Notes: generated by a model not told the origin, from the sequence alone. Counted from the stretch's first letter, positions 17,078-25,691 are shown. The stretch is 64,000 bases of DNA from Cenarchaeum symbiosum A (GCA_000200715.1 DP000238.1:1018593-1082592); one strand, 5' to 3'. Translations and numbers: made by a program.

Positions 17078-17750
17078 GCAGTCCGGGCACATCGATTGCG
17101 GTAGATACTGCGAGTGCAGCCTCCTTGGGTCCTGCGGATTCTAGCGCGGGAACAGCACCTAGCACCTCCATGCCGGCAAGCTCTGATACATCCCGGCAGA
17201 GCATATCCGCCTTGTACCCCCCGGGATCCACACAGTTGATGACAGCCCCTATAATGGGCACGCCCGCATCCTTGCAGGCCCGGGCGGTCAGTATAGAATG
17301 GTTGACGGCGCCAATCCTGTTTCCGACAACTACAAGGGCGCCAAGCCCCATGTCCAGTATGAGATCCGCCACGGAATAGTCGCTCAATATCGGGGTCATT
17401 ATGCCGCCTATCCCCTCGGCGATTATCACCCCGTGTGTCTTTTGCAGTCTTTCAAAGCACTCTAGTACTGTCCCCGTGTCGGGGGCCGTGCCAAGCTCCC
17501 GGGCTGCAGCATACGGGGATGCGGGCAGCGGATAAAACTGCGGGTTTACAAGAGATGACGGGTCGCTGCAGCGGGCGGCCTCTATGAGCAGCTCCACGTC
17601 GTCCCTGGAGCCTGCTGCAAACGGCTTCATGACTCCCACGTCCGCGCCGAGATCAGAGGCTGTTCTGGCAAGGCCGGCCGACACAAGCGTCTTGCCCACG
17701 CCGGTATCGGTCCCTGTTACAAAGACTGACCTCACGGGGATGCTGCCCAT
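17055..17750 (-). CDS. bioD: Dethiobiotin synthetase
   Basis: 231 aa from ATG 17750. It closes the ureido ring of dethiobiotin from DAPA, CO2 and ATP. Walker A is 'VTGTDTGVGKT' (about 11-21); 'KPFAAG' gives the catalytic Lys region; 'EGIGGIMTPI' near residue 105 matches the conserved EGAGG loop. A minus-strand GTTTAATC box lies about 20-25 nt before the ATG. It is opposite in strand to bioA, bioB and bioF, separated by a 25-codon ORF. Confidence 0.93.
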   Translation of the reverse strand: MGSIPVRSVFVTGTDTGVGKTLVSAGLARTASDLGADVGVMKPFAAGSRDDVELLIEAARCSDPSSLVNPQFYPLPASPYAAARELGTAPDTGTVLECFERLQKTHGVIIAEGIGGIMTPILSDYSVADLILDMGLGALVVVGNRIGAVNHSILTARACKDAGVPIIGAVINCVDPGGYKADMLCRDVSELAGMEVLGAVPALESAGPKEAALAVSTAIDVPGLLSLSLQT

Positions 17751-17850
17751 TGTACAGTGATTAAACCCTTGCAGGGGTTGCGGGATGCCCCGTAGTGCGG
17801 CAGTTGTACCAGGGCCGCGGCAGGCCCGCACGTGGCAAAAAAACTAAAAA

Positions 17851-17928
17851 TTACTCTTTTTTCTTCTTCTTCTCGGCCTTGAGGCGGGCCAGCTCCAGCT
17901 CCAGATTTGTATGCTTGAACTTTTTCAT
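17851..17928 (-). CDS. Putative 25-aa Lys/Glu-rich peptide gene
   Basis: A 26-codon frame from ATG 17928 to TAA 17851. TTTTTATAG lies about 30 nt upstream on the minus strand, a good TATA box with nothing else nearby to serve. The peptide starts MKKFKHTN, has an amphipathic Leu/Glu stretch and ends in a run of Lys. A helix that binds nucleic acid or another protein is possible. It lies between bioD and bioA. Expression is inferred from the promoter only. Confidence 0.4.
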   Translation of the reverse strand: MKKFKHTNLELELARLKAEKKKKKE

Positions 17929-18044
17929 ATAACGGATTTACACGCACGTGTTACTATAAAAACTAACTTGCGGCCGCGTGCTGATCCCGGGAGGCACCAG
18001 CAATATGCCCGGAACATGGCGATCCGTGGCGGGCAGGATTAATA

Positions 18045-19364
18045 GTGGAGCAGGCGGGGGAGCAGGCGTTGTCGAGTGTAGTATGGCACCCCAACACGCA
18101 GATGGGCGAGTGGGACGAGTTTGGGGAGATAGTGCAGGGGCGCGGCATGCACCTGATAGACAAAAAGGGCAGAAAGCTGCTCGACGGGGTGGCATCCATG
18201 TGGTGCAACGTCTGGGGTCATTCCAGGCCCGAGCTGGTAAGGGCGATAACCAGGCAGGCTGCAAGGCTCCAGCACTCGCCGCTCTTCAACCTTACAAACG
18301 GGCCCGCAGAAGAGCTTGCCCGGATGCTGATAGAAACCATACCCGGCATGCACAGAGTCTTTTATTCGGACAACGGCTCGACTGCAATGGAGGTAGCCTT
18401 CAAGATGGCCATCCAGTACTGGTCCAATGAGGGCGACAGCGGCAGGAACAGGATTGCCGCGCTAAGCAACGGGTACCACGGGGATACGTTTGGGGCAATG
18501 TCGGTCGGGTATATGCCGGGCTTTTTCGGGGCGTTCAAGGGGCAGCTATTCCCCGCGGTCCGGTTCGACGCGCCGGGAGGCAGGGAGGCGCCCGGGGGCC
18601 CCACCGACAAAGAGATAGAAGAAGAGTGCCTTGGGAACATGGAGGAGAGGTTCGCAGACGGCACGATAGCCGCGCTGGCCATGGAGAGCGGGGCGCAGGT
18701 GGCTGGCGGCGTCAGGATATACCCCCGCGGCTTTCAGCGTAGAGTATCCAGGATATGCAAAAGGCACGGCGTGCTGCTCATACTAGACGAGGTTGCGACG
18801 GGCCTTGGGCGCCTCGGGTCGATGGCAGAATACGAGGCGCAGGGAGGGCGCCCAGACATAGCGGCCTACGGCAAGATGCTCACCGGCGGGTACCTTACCA
18901 TGTCGGCCACCCTTGCCACAAAAAAGGTATATGATTCGTTTCTTGGGGGATACGACGAGAACAGGCACCTGTTCCACGGCCATACGTATACAGGCAACCC
19001 GCTGGCGGCAGCTGCAGCAATAGAGAACCTGCGGATGTACAAGAGGAGAAACCTGCTGGACAAAGTGGCAAAGGGAGCGCGCGTGCTGGGGGGATATACC
19101 GAAGAGATATCCGGGATGGGGCGCGTATCTGATGTCCGCCATGCGGGGATGCTCATGGGGATAGAGCTGTCCCGCGGGGCGCCAAAGGGAGGGCCGTCGA
19201 CCAACAAGATAATCTTTGAGGCGGGCAGGCGCAACGGCGTGTACTTGCGCACGCTAGGTGACGTAGTCATGCTGGTGCCGCCCCTCGCCATGGGCCCCGC
19301 AGACCTGCGGAGGCTCGTCGAGGGGACGGTGCGGGCGGTCCGCGAGGCCCCGCTGGATGGTTAA
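18045..19364 (+). CDS. bioA: Adenosylmethionine-8-amino-7-oxononanoate aminotransferase
   Basis: 439 aa, GTG start. A fold-type I PLP aminotransferase making DAPA from KAPA. Family signatures: 'WHPNTQMGEW', 'LLDGVASMWCNVWGH' (about 45-60), 'DNGSTAMEVAFKMA' and the PLP lysine in 'AAYGKMLTGGYLTMSATL' (about residue 276). Length is normal. Its stop codon lies inside the first half-site of the BirA-type operator that precedes bioB, so bioA is upstream of that control point. Confidence 0.95.
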   Translation: MEQAGEQALSSVVWHPNTQMGEWDEFGEIVQGRGMHLIDKKGRKLLDGVASMWCNVWGHSRPELVRAITRQAARLQHSPLFNLTNGPAEELARMLIETIPGMHRVFYSDNGSTAMEVAFKMAIQYWSNEGDSGRNRIAALSNGYHGDTFGAMSVGYMPGFFGAFKGQLFPAVRFDAPGGREAPGGPTDKEIEEECLGNMEERFADGTIAALAMESGAQVAGGVRIYPRGFQRRVSRICKRHGVLLILDEVATGLGRLGSMAEYEAQGGRPDIAAYGKMLTGGYLTMSATLATKKVYDSFLGGYDENRHLFHGHTYTGNPLAAAAAIENLRMYKRRNLLDKVAKGARVLGGYTEEISGMGRVSDVRHAGMLMGIELSRGAPKGGPSTNKIIFEAGRRNGVYLRTLGDVVMLVPPLAMGPADLRRLVEGTVRAVREAPLDG

Positions 19365-19388
19365 CCATACCATATACGCGGGTTAACC
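19359..19388. promoter_or_regulatory. BirA-type biotin operator before bioB
   Basis: GGTTAACC at 19359-19366 and again at 19381-19388 with exactly 14 nt between. Read as TTAACC-N14-GGTTAA it matches the core of the BirA-binding signal described for bacterial and some archaeal biotin genes. It sits right before the bioB TATA box (TTAATTA, about 19394-19400, 27 nt before the ATG), so a bound repressor would block the TATA/BRE. It overlaps the bioA stop. Confidence 0.75.
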
Positions 19389-19423
19389 TTATCTTAATTA
19401 GGAGCAATGCCAGCCCGGACCGC

Positions 19424-20380
19424 ATGGGCATAGCAGAGTGCAGGGACAAGGTGCTCGGCGGCGGGGAGCTTACAAAAGACGAGGCCCGGGGCCTGATGGA
19501 GGCAGATGTTACAGAGCTGGCGGCTGCGGCAGACGAGATCACGCGCCGCTTCAACGGGGACGGCGTGGATGTAGAGCAGCTGAATAACATAAAGAGGGAC
19601 GGGTGCAGCGAGGACTGTACTTTTTGCGGCCAGTCGGCGTTCTATGATGCGGACAAGGAGCCGCACCCGCTGCCGGAACCAGAAGAGGTGGTCCGCGCCG
19701 CGCTCAAGGCGAAAAAAGAGGAGGCCTCGTCATACTGTTTGGTGGCCGCATGGAGGGAGCCCACCCCCGAGGGGTTTGAAAAGGTCTGTACCATAATACA
19801 AGAGATCAATACACACGTGGGGATATCAGTAGAGTGCAGCTTGGGGTTTCTCACAAGGGAGAGGGCGGCGCGCCTCAAGGGGCTGGGCGTCAAAAGATAC
19901 AACCACAATCTTGAGACGGCGCGCTCCAAATTTCCCGAGATATGCAGCACCCACACGTACGAAGACAGGCTGGACACGCTGGAGATAGCCCGGGAGGCGG
20001 GGCTCGAGCTGTGCACCGGGGGGATAATCGGCATGGGGGAGAGCAGGGGGCAGAGAATAGAGCTGGCCATGGAGCTTGCCCGGATACGCCCAGAGGAGGC
20101 GACGGTAAACATCCTTGTGCCCGTGCAGGGGACCCCGATGGAGCTGCAAGCCCCGCTGCCGCCGGGCGAGGCGGAGAGGTTTTTTGCGCTTGTGCGCTTT
20201 TTGCTGCCGCGCTCGGTAGTCAAGATATCAGGCGGCAGGGAAAAGGCCCTTGATGATGACGGCAGGGCGATACTCCGGGGCGGGGCCAACGGGATAATCA
20301 CGTCGGGCTACCTGACCATGGGCGGCAACGATTCATCTGCCGACATGGAGATGATAAGGGAAGCCGGGCTTGAGGCATAG
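19424..20380 (+). CDS. bioB: Biotin synthase
   Basis: 318 aa. A radical SAM enzyme that inserts sulfur into dethiobiotin. The SAM cluster motif 'GCSEDCTFCGQS' (about 65-76) gives CxxxCxxC. The second-cluster residues appear as 'SYCLVAAWREP', 'SVECSLGFLT' and the late Arg. 'YNHNLETAR' is highly typical of BioB. It has its own promoter below the BirA-type operator and overlaps the bioF start by 11 bp, so bioB and bioF are cotranscribed. Confidence 0.96.
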   Translation: MGIAECRDKVLGGGELTKDEARGLMEADVTELAAAADEITRRFNGDGVDVEQLNNIKRDGCSEDCTFCGQSAFYDADKEPHPLPEPEEVVRAALKAKKEEASSYCLVAAWREPTPEGFEKVCTIIQEINTHVGISVECSLGFLTRERAARLKGLGVKRYNHNLETARSKFPEICSTHTYEDRLDTLEIAREAGLELCTGGIIGMGESRGQRIELAMELARIRPEEATVNILVPVQGTPMELQAPLPPGEAERFFALVRFLLPRSVVKISGGREKALDDDGRAILRGGANGIITSGYLTMGGNDSSADMEMIREAGLEA

Positions 20381-21491
20381 CCCTGCGGATGCAAAGCTTG
20401 CCCGGATACGCCGCGAGGGGCTGTACAGGAGGCTCACACCGGGGATTATACGCGGTGCATACATTGTCGTGCGGAACAGGAAACTGCTCAACTTATGCTC
20501 AAATGACTATCTTGGGCTTGCTTCGCGCGGCCCCGTTCCGGGGCAGCCGCAGGCAAGCTCCCGGCTTGTATCGGGGAGCGACCCCGCGCATACAACGCTA
20601 GAAAAGGCCCTTGCAAGGCACGCAGGTACAGGTGCTGCCCTGCTGTACCCTACCGGATACATGGCCAATCTGGGGGCAATACAGGCATTAGTGCGAAAAG
20701 GCGACCGCATATTTTCCGACGAGCTTAATCATGCGAGCATCATAGACGCGTGCGCGCTCTCCGGGGGGAGGGTCTCCGTATACGCCCATAACGACATGGA
20801 TGAGCTGCGGCGCATGCTAAAGAGATGCAGGGGCAGGGCCCACGTGATAACCGAGGGGGTATTCAGCATGGACGGCGATATGGCAAAGCTGATAGAGATA
20901 ACGGAGCTCGCACGGGGCAGAGCATCGGTCATACTTGATGATGCACACGGGGACTTTGTGTGCGGGAGGAGCGGCCGGGGCACAGCGGAGCTTCTCGGGG
21001 TACGCGGGAAAGTAGACGTGTATACTAGCAGCCTCAGCAAGGGCCTCGGGTCCTTTGGCGGGTATATGGCTGCCGGCAGGGATGATGTCAAGCTGTGCAT
21101 TAACGGCTCTAGGGCGTTTATCTATACGTCCGCGCTGCCTGCGCATATAGCCCGCGATGCCCTGCGGAGGATATCTGCTGATGCGGAGCCCAGGAGGCGC
21201 AAACTCGCAGAGAACGCCCGGAGGCTCTCAGAAGGGCTGCTAGATGCAGGTTTTAGGGCTGGCTCTGACTCCCACATAATACCTGTCCACGTAGGCGGCG
21301 AGCGCGCCGCTGTAGAGCTAGGTAGGCAGCTGGCCCGCGAGGGCGTCTTTGCGCAGCCGGTCAGGTATCCAAGCGTCCCGAGGGGCAAGGCCCGGATCCG
21401 CATATCGGCGACGGCTCGGCTGACCAAGGGTCATGTCGAGGGTGCGCTTGAAGCGTTTGGGCGCGCAGGGCGGCGCCTCGGCCTGGTATAG
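20370..21491 (+). CDS. bioF: 8-amino-7-oxononanoate synthase
   Basis: 373 aa from TTG 20370, inside the bioB end. A PLP alpha-oxoamine synthase that joins pimeloyl-CoA/ACP and alanine. Motifs: 'NLCSNDYLGLAS' (about 41-52), 'DELNHASIIDA', 'LDDAHGDFVCG' and the PLP lysine in 'SSLSKGLGSFGGY' (about residue 225). With bioD, bioA and bioB it completes the four late steps. No pimelate-forming gene (bioC, bioH, bioW, bioI) is in the window. Confidence 0.94.
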   Translation: MRHSPADAKLARIRREGLYRRLTPGIIRGAYIVVRNRKLLNLCSNDYLGLASRGPVPGQPQASSRLVSGSDPAHTTLEKALARHAGTGAALLYPTGYMANLGAIQALVRKGDRIFSDELNHASIIDACALSGGRVSVYAHNDMDELRRMLKRCRGRAHVITEGVFSMDGDMAKLIEITELARGRASVILDDAHGDFVCGRSGRGTAELLGVRGKVDVYTSSLSKGLGSFGGYMAAGRDDVKLCINGSRAFIYTSALPAHIARDALRRISADAEPRRRKLAENARRLSEGLLDAGFRAGSDSHIIPVHVGGERAAVELGRQLAREGVFAQPVRYPSVPRGKARIRISATARLTKGHVEGALEAFGRAGRRLGLV

Positions 21492-21596
21492 TCACCGGAG
21501 CGTGTCAAAGCCGCCGAACATGGGCGAGCCTATGAGAAATGCGGCCGATATGACCGCGGCCAGCAGCACCCCCGCCACGATAAAGCGCTTGTTCAT
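21492..21596 (-). CDS. Small single-helix membrane protein (34 aa)
   Basis: 35 codons from ATG 21596 to TGA 21492. CTTTTTATCC lies about 25-28 nt upstream on the minus strand. The product starts MNKR, has one hydrophobic helix (about residues 5-23) and ends 'FGGFDTLR'. It is tail-to-tail with bioF with no gap. One of several tiny leaderless membrane proteins in this window; function unknown. Confidence 0.6.
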   Translation of the reverse strand: MNKRFIVAGVLLAAVISAAFLIGSPMFGGFDTLR

Positions 21597-21754
21597 GCTG
21601 CTCCGGACAGAGCAGGGGATAAAAAGCATCCCGCGGTACTAGGATAACCATTTTGGGAGTACATGCGGTCCTGATCGGCAGGGCCGGCGCCCAAGATCGG
21701 CACCCATACAGCCGGGTTGAAATATTTAATAATCAGGCCTTTTGGGAACAGAAC

Positions 21755-22423
21755 ATGTTTAGTAAAACATACGCAATAACGGGGACCGGCCTGGCTGCCG
21801 TGCTTGCCCTTCTGGCGTTCACCCCTGCCACTGCCCAGTATATGGGCGTGCAGGAGGTCGGGTCAGGAGTGCAGATGTTCGGCATGGCTGAGCTGGTTCA
21901 CAGGGATGGCGACGGCGAGATCTTGGGATCATCGTCGGTACACAACCAGCTTGTGGACGGCGGGGAAGAGCTCATACTCAATACCATCTTCAATACGACC
22001 TTGGGCGGTGACGCTAGGGCAGTTCCTCTAGACAACAGGATCGACACCATCTGTATCAGTACCACCGATGGCTCACAGATTGGTACAGAAGCTGGCGACC
22101 CCCTTGACAGGGACAGCTTTGAATCACCAGCTAGACCGTCAGGCGCTGCCGCATGCCTGCAGGATACCGACGGCGTGACTGCAGCCGGCGACGGACTGGC
22201 CATCATAGGCCCGATCACGTATACCGCGGGTACAGACTTCAATGCCGGTGAGCAGATTAGTACTATACTAGTATGCGCCGAGGTTCAGGGCAACACAAAC
22301 TATGGGGAATGCTCCTTTTTGGGCCCCCTCTTTGCAGCAGTTGATGTAACCGATGTAACCCCGACTGGCACGGATACTGTCGATGTGACGTATACGTTCA
22401 ACCTCACCACACCCATCACCTAG
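21755..22423 (+). CDS. Secreted protein, paralog family A, member 1
   Basis: 222 aa from ATG 21755. A signal peptide covers about residues 1-28, ending near 'PATAQY'. The mature part has 'MFGMAELVHRDGDGE' (about 39-53), 'SVHNQLVDGGEE', several Cys and a terminal beta strand 'VDVTYTFNLTTPIT'. Two relatives lie at 26311 and 63704, sharing the 'G-MAE-VHR' block and/or the 'TYTF' ending. It looks like an all-beta surface or extracellular protein. ATATTTAATAATC lies about 30 nt upstream; a T6 tract follows the stop. Confidence 0.75.
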   Translation: MFSKTYAITGTGLAAVLALLAFTPATAQYMGVQEVGSGVQMFGMAELVHRDGDGEILGSSSVHNQLVDGGEELILNTIFNTTLGGDARAVPLDNRIDTICISTTDGSQIGTEAGDPLDRDSFESPARPSGAAACLQDTDGVTAAGDGLAIIGPITYTAGTDFNAGEQISTILVCAEVQGNTNYGECSFLGPLFAAVDVTDVTPTGTDTVDVTYTFNLTTPIT

Positions 22424-22438
22424 ACAATACAATCATAC

Positions 22439-22444
22439 TTTTTT
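22439..22444 (+). terminator. T6 tract after secreted protein gene
   Basis: Six T residues 16 nt after the stop at 22423, in an otherwise mixed sequence. T tracts are the usual intrinsic signal for archaeal RNA polymerase termination. Confidence 0.35.
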
Positions 22445-22621
22445 GTCATCCCGTAAGGTGCCCTGCGCACAGATGACAGGGCCCCGCATGGCAGATCCAG
22501 GCACCTGCAGGATGCCAGAGGCAAAAACAGGCCACGGCCATACAGGGGCGTGATTCCAGCACTATAGAAACAGGATCATTCAATACAAAACGCTTTAAAG
22601 CATAGCACGCGTGTGTGCCGC

Positions 22622-23353
22622 ATGGCTGAGATCACCCTGGCAGTGGCCGCGTTAGCAGGCATAGGCTCCTTTGTGGCCCCCTGCATACTGCCCATGATTC
22701 CCGCGTTTTTGGCATACATATCGGGCACGACCATCACCGAGCTGGGACAAAAGCAGGGCAGCGTCCTGACGATAAACCGCATGAACGTGATACTAAACAC
22801 GGTCTTTTTCGTGCTGGGCTTTTCGATGGTATTCTCCACCTTGGGCGTGATCATAAACAGCGTCCTTTCCGACCAGGCCTCCGATCTCATAGACAGCTTC
22901 AGCCAGATAGGCGGGGCGATAATAATCGCGTTCGGGGTGTTCCTGCTTCTCTCGTTCCGCTTTAGATCACTCAACATGGAGAAAAAGTTCTTTCCCAAGA
23001 GGGGCAAGGCAAGCTACCCAATGTCGTTTCTCTTCGGGCTGGCGTTTGCGGCCGGATGGACCCCGTGTGTGGGGCCTGTCCTGGGGACCATACTCACGCT
23101 GGCAGCCACCACGCCGTCGTCGGCGTTCAGCCTGCTGCTGGTGTACTCGCTTGGCCTCGGCATCCCGTTCATAATAATGAGCATCTTCTTTTCTCGGGCC
23201 ACCCGCGTGATACGGGCGCTCAGCAAGCACCTGAAATATTACTCCATAGTGCTTGGCGGCATGATAATACTGCTGGGCATCCTGGTCTTTACAAACCAGC
23301 TGGCCCTGATAGCGAACTTTCCTCTTCTAAACGAGCTGGTGCTGCTAGGGTGA
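22622..23353 (+). CDS. CcdA/DsbD-type transmembrane thiol-electron carrier
   Basis: 243 aa, six predicted membrane helices. The two active-site Cys lie in 'GSFVAPCILPMIPAF' (about 17-31) and 'GWTPCVGPVLGT' (about 143-154), as in CcdA/DsbD. It moves reducing equivalents across the membrane to an outer thioredoxin-like partner. The partner is almost certainly the next gene, one base later. Together they match the membrane and periplasmic halves of fused DipZ proteins. ATG 22622 is favoured over GTG 22613. Confidence 0.9.
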   Translation: MAEITLAVAALAGIGSFVAPCILPMIPAFLAYISGTTITELGQKQGSVLTINRMNVILNTVFFVLGFSMVFSTLGVIINSVLSDQASDLIDSFSQIGGAIIIAFGVFLLLSFRFRSLNMEKKFFPKRGKASYPMSFLFGLAFAAGWTPCVGPVLGTILTLAATTPSSAFSLLLVYSLGLGIPFIIMSIFFSRATRVIRALSKHLKYYSIVLGGMIILLGILVFTNQLALIANFPLLNELVLLG

Positions 23354-23354
23354 C

Positions 23355-24470
23355 ATGATGCAGTCGGGAACAAAGACGGCAGTCTACTTTGGGGGCGGGC
23401 TGCTCGCAGTAATCGTGGCAATATACGTGGGCCTCTCGACGCTCGACGAGGCGGCGACTGCCATTCCGACGGTGGCCGAGCAGGGAGCCACGCCTGTTGC
23501 CGTAGACAAGTCGCGCTTTGATCAGGCGCCGCAGCTGGTCGGCATAGCAGATTACATCAATACGAGCCCAGAAGAGCTCGACGCAGAGATAGAGGGCAGC
23601 GTCGTTCTGTACGACATATGGACCTACTCTTGCATAAACTGCATACGCACCCTCCCGCACATAACCGCATGGGATGAAAGGTATGCTGACGACGGCCTGC
23701 TGATAATAGGGATACACTCGCCAGAGTTTGAGTTTGAAAAGGATCTCAACAATGTGATCATGGCAGTAGAGAACAACGGCATAGAGTACCCGGTGGTCCT
23801 TGACAACGACAAGGAGACCTGGAAGGCCTTCGAGAACAGGTACTGGCCGAGAAAGTTCATCGCGGACCATGAGGGGTTCATAAGGTACGACCACATAGGC
23901 GAGGGCGCGTATGACGAGACAGAAAGGGTCATACAGCGTCTGCTAGAGGAGAGGGCAGAGGCGTTTGGCATGCAGGTGGCGGCAGCCGAGGGGCTCGTAG
24001 ATATTGACGCGTTTGAGCATTCGAGCTTTAGGACGCCCGAGTTATACTTTGGGTATCTATTCGCGCAGGGCCGCAACCAGCTCGGCAATCCAGAGGGCTT
24101 TGAGCCGGGATCCGTCGTGGATTATTCCCTGCCGCAGGACTTTCGCAAGCACTACTTTTACCTTGATGGGACATGGGGCAACCACCAGGACGGCATGAGC
24201 CTTGTCTCGGATTCAGGCGTGATAGTATTGGAGTATGCCGCAAAGGAAGTCAACATAGTGGCAGGCGGGGATGCAGACCTGAGAATAACCCTCGACGGCA
24301 TGCCCGTCCCCGATAGGGTGGCCGGCGCGGATATCACCGAAGACAGCACCATACAGGTAAGGGAGCACGACCTGTACAACGTGATAAGCGGCGACGCCTC
24401 GGAGACCCACCTGCTCAGGATAGAATCAGACCAGCCGGGCTTTGAGATATTCACGTTTACGTTCGGCTAG
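23355..24470 (+). CDS. DipZ-like extracytoplasmic thioredoxin-domain protein
   Basis: 371 aa. An N-terminal anchor helix (about 8-28), then a thioredoxin/TlpA domain with 'LYDIWTYSCINCIRTLPHI' (about 83-101; active site CINC), and a C-terminal beta domain with 'HYFYLDGTWGN' as in actinobacterial DipZ. In those proteins CcdA, thioredoxin and this C-terminal domain are one chain; here the CcdA part is a separate gene ending one base before this start. It likely receives electrons from that protein and reduces outer disulfides. A hairpin follows the stop. Confidence 0.88.
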   Translation: MMQSGTKTAVYFGGGLLAVIVAIYVGLSTLDEAATAIPTVAEQGATPVAVDKSRFDQAPQLVGIADYINTSPEELDAEIEGSVVLYDIWTYSCINCIRTLPHITAWDERYADDGLLIIGIHSPEFEFEKDLNNVIMAVENNGIEYPVVLDNDKETWKAFENRYWPRKFIADHEGFIRYDHIGEGAYDETERVIQRLLEERAEAFGMQVAAAEGLVDIDAFEHSSFRTPELYFGYLFAQGRNQLGNPEGFEPGSVVDYSLPQDFRKHYFYLDGTWGNHQDGMSLVSDSGVIVLEYAAKEVNIVAGGDADLRITLDGMPVPDRVAGADITEDSTIQVREHDLYNVISGDASETHLLRIESDQPGFEIFTFTFG

Positions 24471-24501
24471 TGTGACCGCAGGGTGCGTCACTGCGGTGAC
24501 A
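24471..24501 (+). terminator. Hairpin after the DipZ-like gene
   Basis: TGTGACCGCAG (24471-24481) pairs with CTGCGGTGACA (24491-24501) with one mismatch and a 9-nt loop, starting directly after the stop codon. It could protect the 3' end of the ccdA-dipZ transcript or be an operator for the CdvB gene downstream, whose box is about 20 nt further. Confidence 0.4.
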
Positions 24502-24563
24502 TGAACGCCGGTGGCAGCCCCGCTTAAAACCCCATCCCGGGAGCACCGCGGGGTGGAATACTG

Positions 24564-25193
24564 ATGGGTTCATGGAACGGCGGAAGCCTCTCGCAGAGGT
24601 TCCTGGGCAGGGTCAAGCCGGGCGCCCCCCTAAAGAACAGGATTGAAGCAGCCCAAGGCACGCTCGGCTCGCAGATTGAAAAGCTAGCGGCCATCCATGA
24701 AAAGCTGCACAAAAAGCACAATGCGGTATTTGGCAGGATAGTCGAGGCCCAGAGGTCGGGGAACACGGCCCATGCAAGGGCGTATGCGATAGAGCTTGCC
24801 CAGATAAGAAAGATGGAGGGCATGGTGGGCGGCGCAAAGCTTGGCATGGAGCAGGTCCAGATGAGGCTCAACACTGTATCAGAGCTTGGCGACATAGTGG
24901 TCACTCTGAGCCCGTGCATGTCTGTAATCAAGGGGATCACCTCGTCGATAGAAGGCGTGATGCCGGAAGCGGGTTCATCCATGCAGGATCTATCTGATAT
25001 ACTCGGGGACGTGCTCGCGGGATCGTCAATGGGCGGGCACGAGATTGCGCCTCCTGTGGCAGGGGGGGCAGATGCTTCTGCAATACTAGACGAGGCGCAG
25101 TCGGTGATGGAAGGGCGCGCAAAGGAGAGCCTGCCCGAGGCGCCAGAAGAGCTCAAACAGGACATAATTGACAGGCGCGAAGTATACACCTGA
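24564..25193 (+). CDS. CdvB-family (ESCRT-III/Snf7-like) cell division protein
   Basis: 209 aa. A highly helical, charged protein with heptad-like 'LGSQIEKLAAIHEKLHKKHNAV' pattern around residues 33-55 (shown in part) and 'KMEGMVGGAKLGMEQVQMRL', resembling the Snf7 core of archaeal CdvB paralogs. These polymerise at the membrane in archaeal cytokinesis. The C-terminal third is a linker plus 'PEELKQDIIDRREVYT'; I see no winged-helix domain, so it is nearer to the short CdvB1/B2-type paralogs. It stands alone here, away from any cdvA or cdvC. A CTTAAAACC box lies about 38 nt upstream. Confidence 0.75.
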   Translation: MGSWNGGSLSQRFLGRVKPGAPLKNRIEAAQGTLGSQIEKLAAIHEKLHKKHNAVFGRIVEAQRSGNTAHARAYAIELAQIRKMEGMVGGAKLGMEQVQMRLNTVSELGDIVVTLSPCMSVIKGITSSIEGVMPEAGSSMQDLSDILGDVLAGSSMGGHEIAPPVAGGADASAILDEAQSVMEGRAKESLPEAPEELKQDIIDRREVYT

Positions 25194-25198
25194 GCAGC

Positions 25199-25531
25199 TC
25201 AGCCGGGGATCTTCCCGGCCAGCCTTTTTTTTATGCGGGATATTGTCGGATAGCTGTACCCTCTCCGCCTGTAGCTTGCTATCATCATCTTCCAGTTGCG
25301 CAGCCGCCAGCGCGCCTGCTCTGCAGTTACAGAGCTAGTCTCTTTGTCTATTATGCTCTTGCGGCCCACCCGGAGCGTGCCTGAATCCTTTGCAGACCAT
25401 CTGTTTCTTGCAAACTTGAGGCCGGATAGGACCTCCTCGATGGGCAGCTCTTCGAGGTACTTTTGCAGCTCGGCAAGCTGCATATCCGAAGGATCGCCTG
25501 GTACTTTGAGCTTGATGGTGCGCCCTGTCAT
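25199..25531 (-). CDS. Hypothetical basic protein (110 aa)
   Basis: 110 aa, no family recognised. The N-terminal half is mixed ('LKVPGDPSDMQLAELQKYLEELP'-type start, shown elsewhere only in part), the C-terminal half is very basic and aromatic ('RWRLRNWKMMIASYRRRGYSYP'), ending with 'ISRIKKRLAGKIPG'. This looks like a nucleic-acid-binding helix pair. CCTATTATG about 26 nt before ATG 25531 supports a leaderless start. Convergent with the cdvB gene. Confidence 0.65.
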   Translation of the reverse strand: MTGRTIKLKVPGDPSDMQLAELQKYLEELPIEEVLSGLKFARNRWSAKDSGTLRVGRKSIIDKETSSVTAEQARWRLRNWKMMIASYRRRGYSYPTISRIKKRLAGKIPG

Positions 25532-25568
25532 GTATCAGCAGGGGGGCCTGTCGCATAATAGGGCTCCC

Positions 25569-25691
25569 CTAGCAGTTGAACAGGTTGATGTGCGTGTTCT
25601 TGCAGATTGTATTGTATATGGCGACCCCGAATACCAGCACTGCTGCAGCGCCCAGCGGCGCCACGATCAGCAGGTTCGTCTTGAGGCCCAT
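25569..25691 (-). CDS. Small single-helix membrane protein (40 aa)
   Basis: 41 codons from ATG 25691 to TAG 25569. CTTTATATG lies about 25-28 nt upstream on the minus strand, an excellent TATA box. The product has one hydrophobic helix (about residues 6-26) and a short tail with two Cys ('TICKNTHINLFNC'). It lies between the 110-aa gene and the DUF371 gene. Function unknown. Confidence 0.6.
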   Translation of the reverse strand: MGLKTNLLIVAPLGAAAVLVFGVAIYNTICKNTHINLFNC

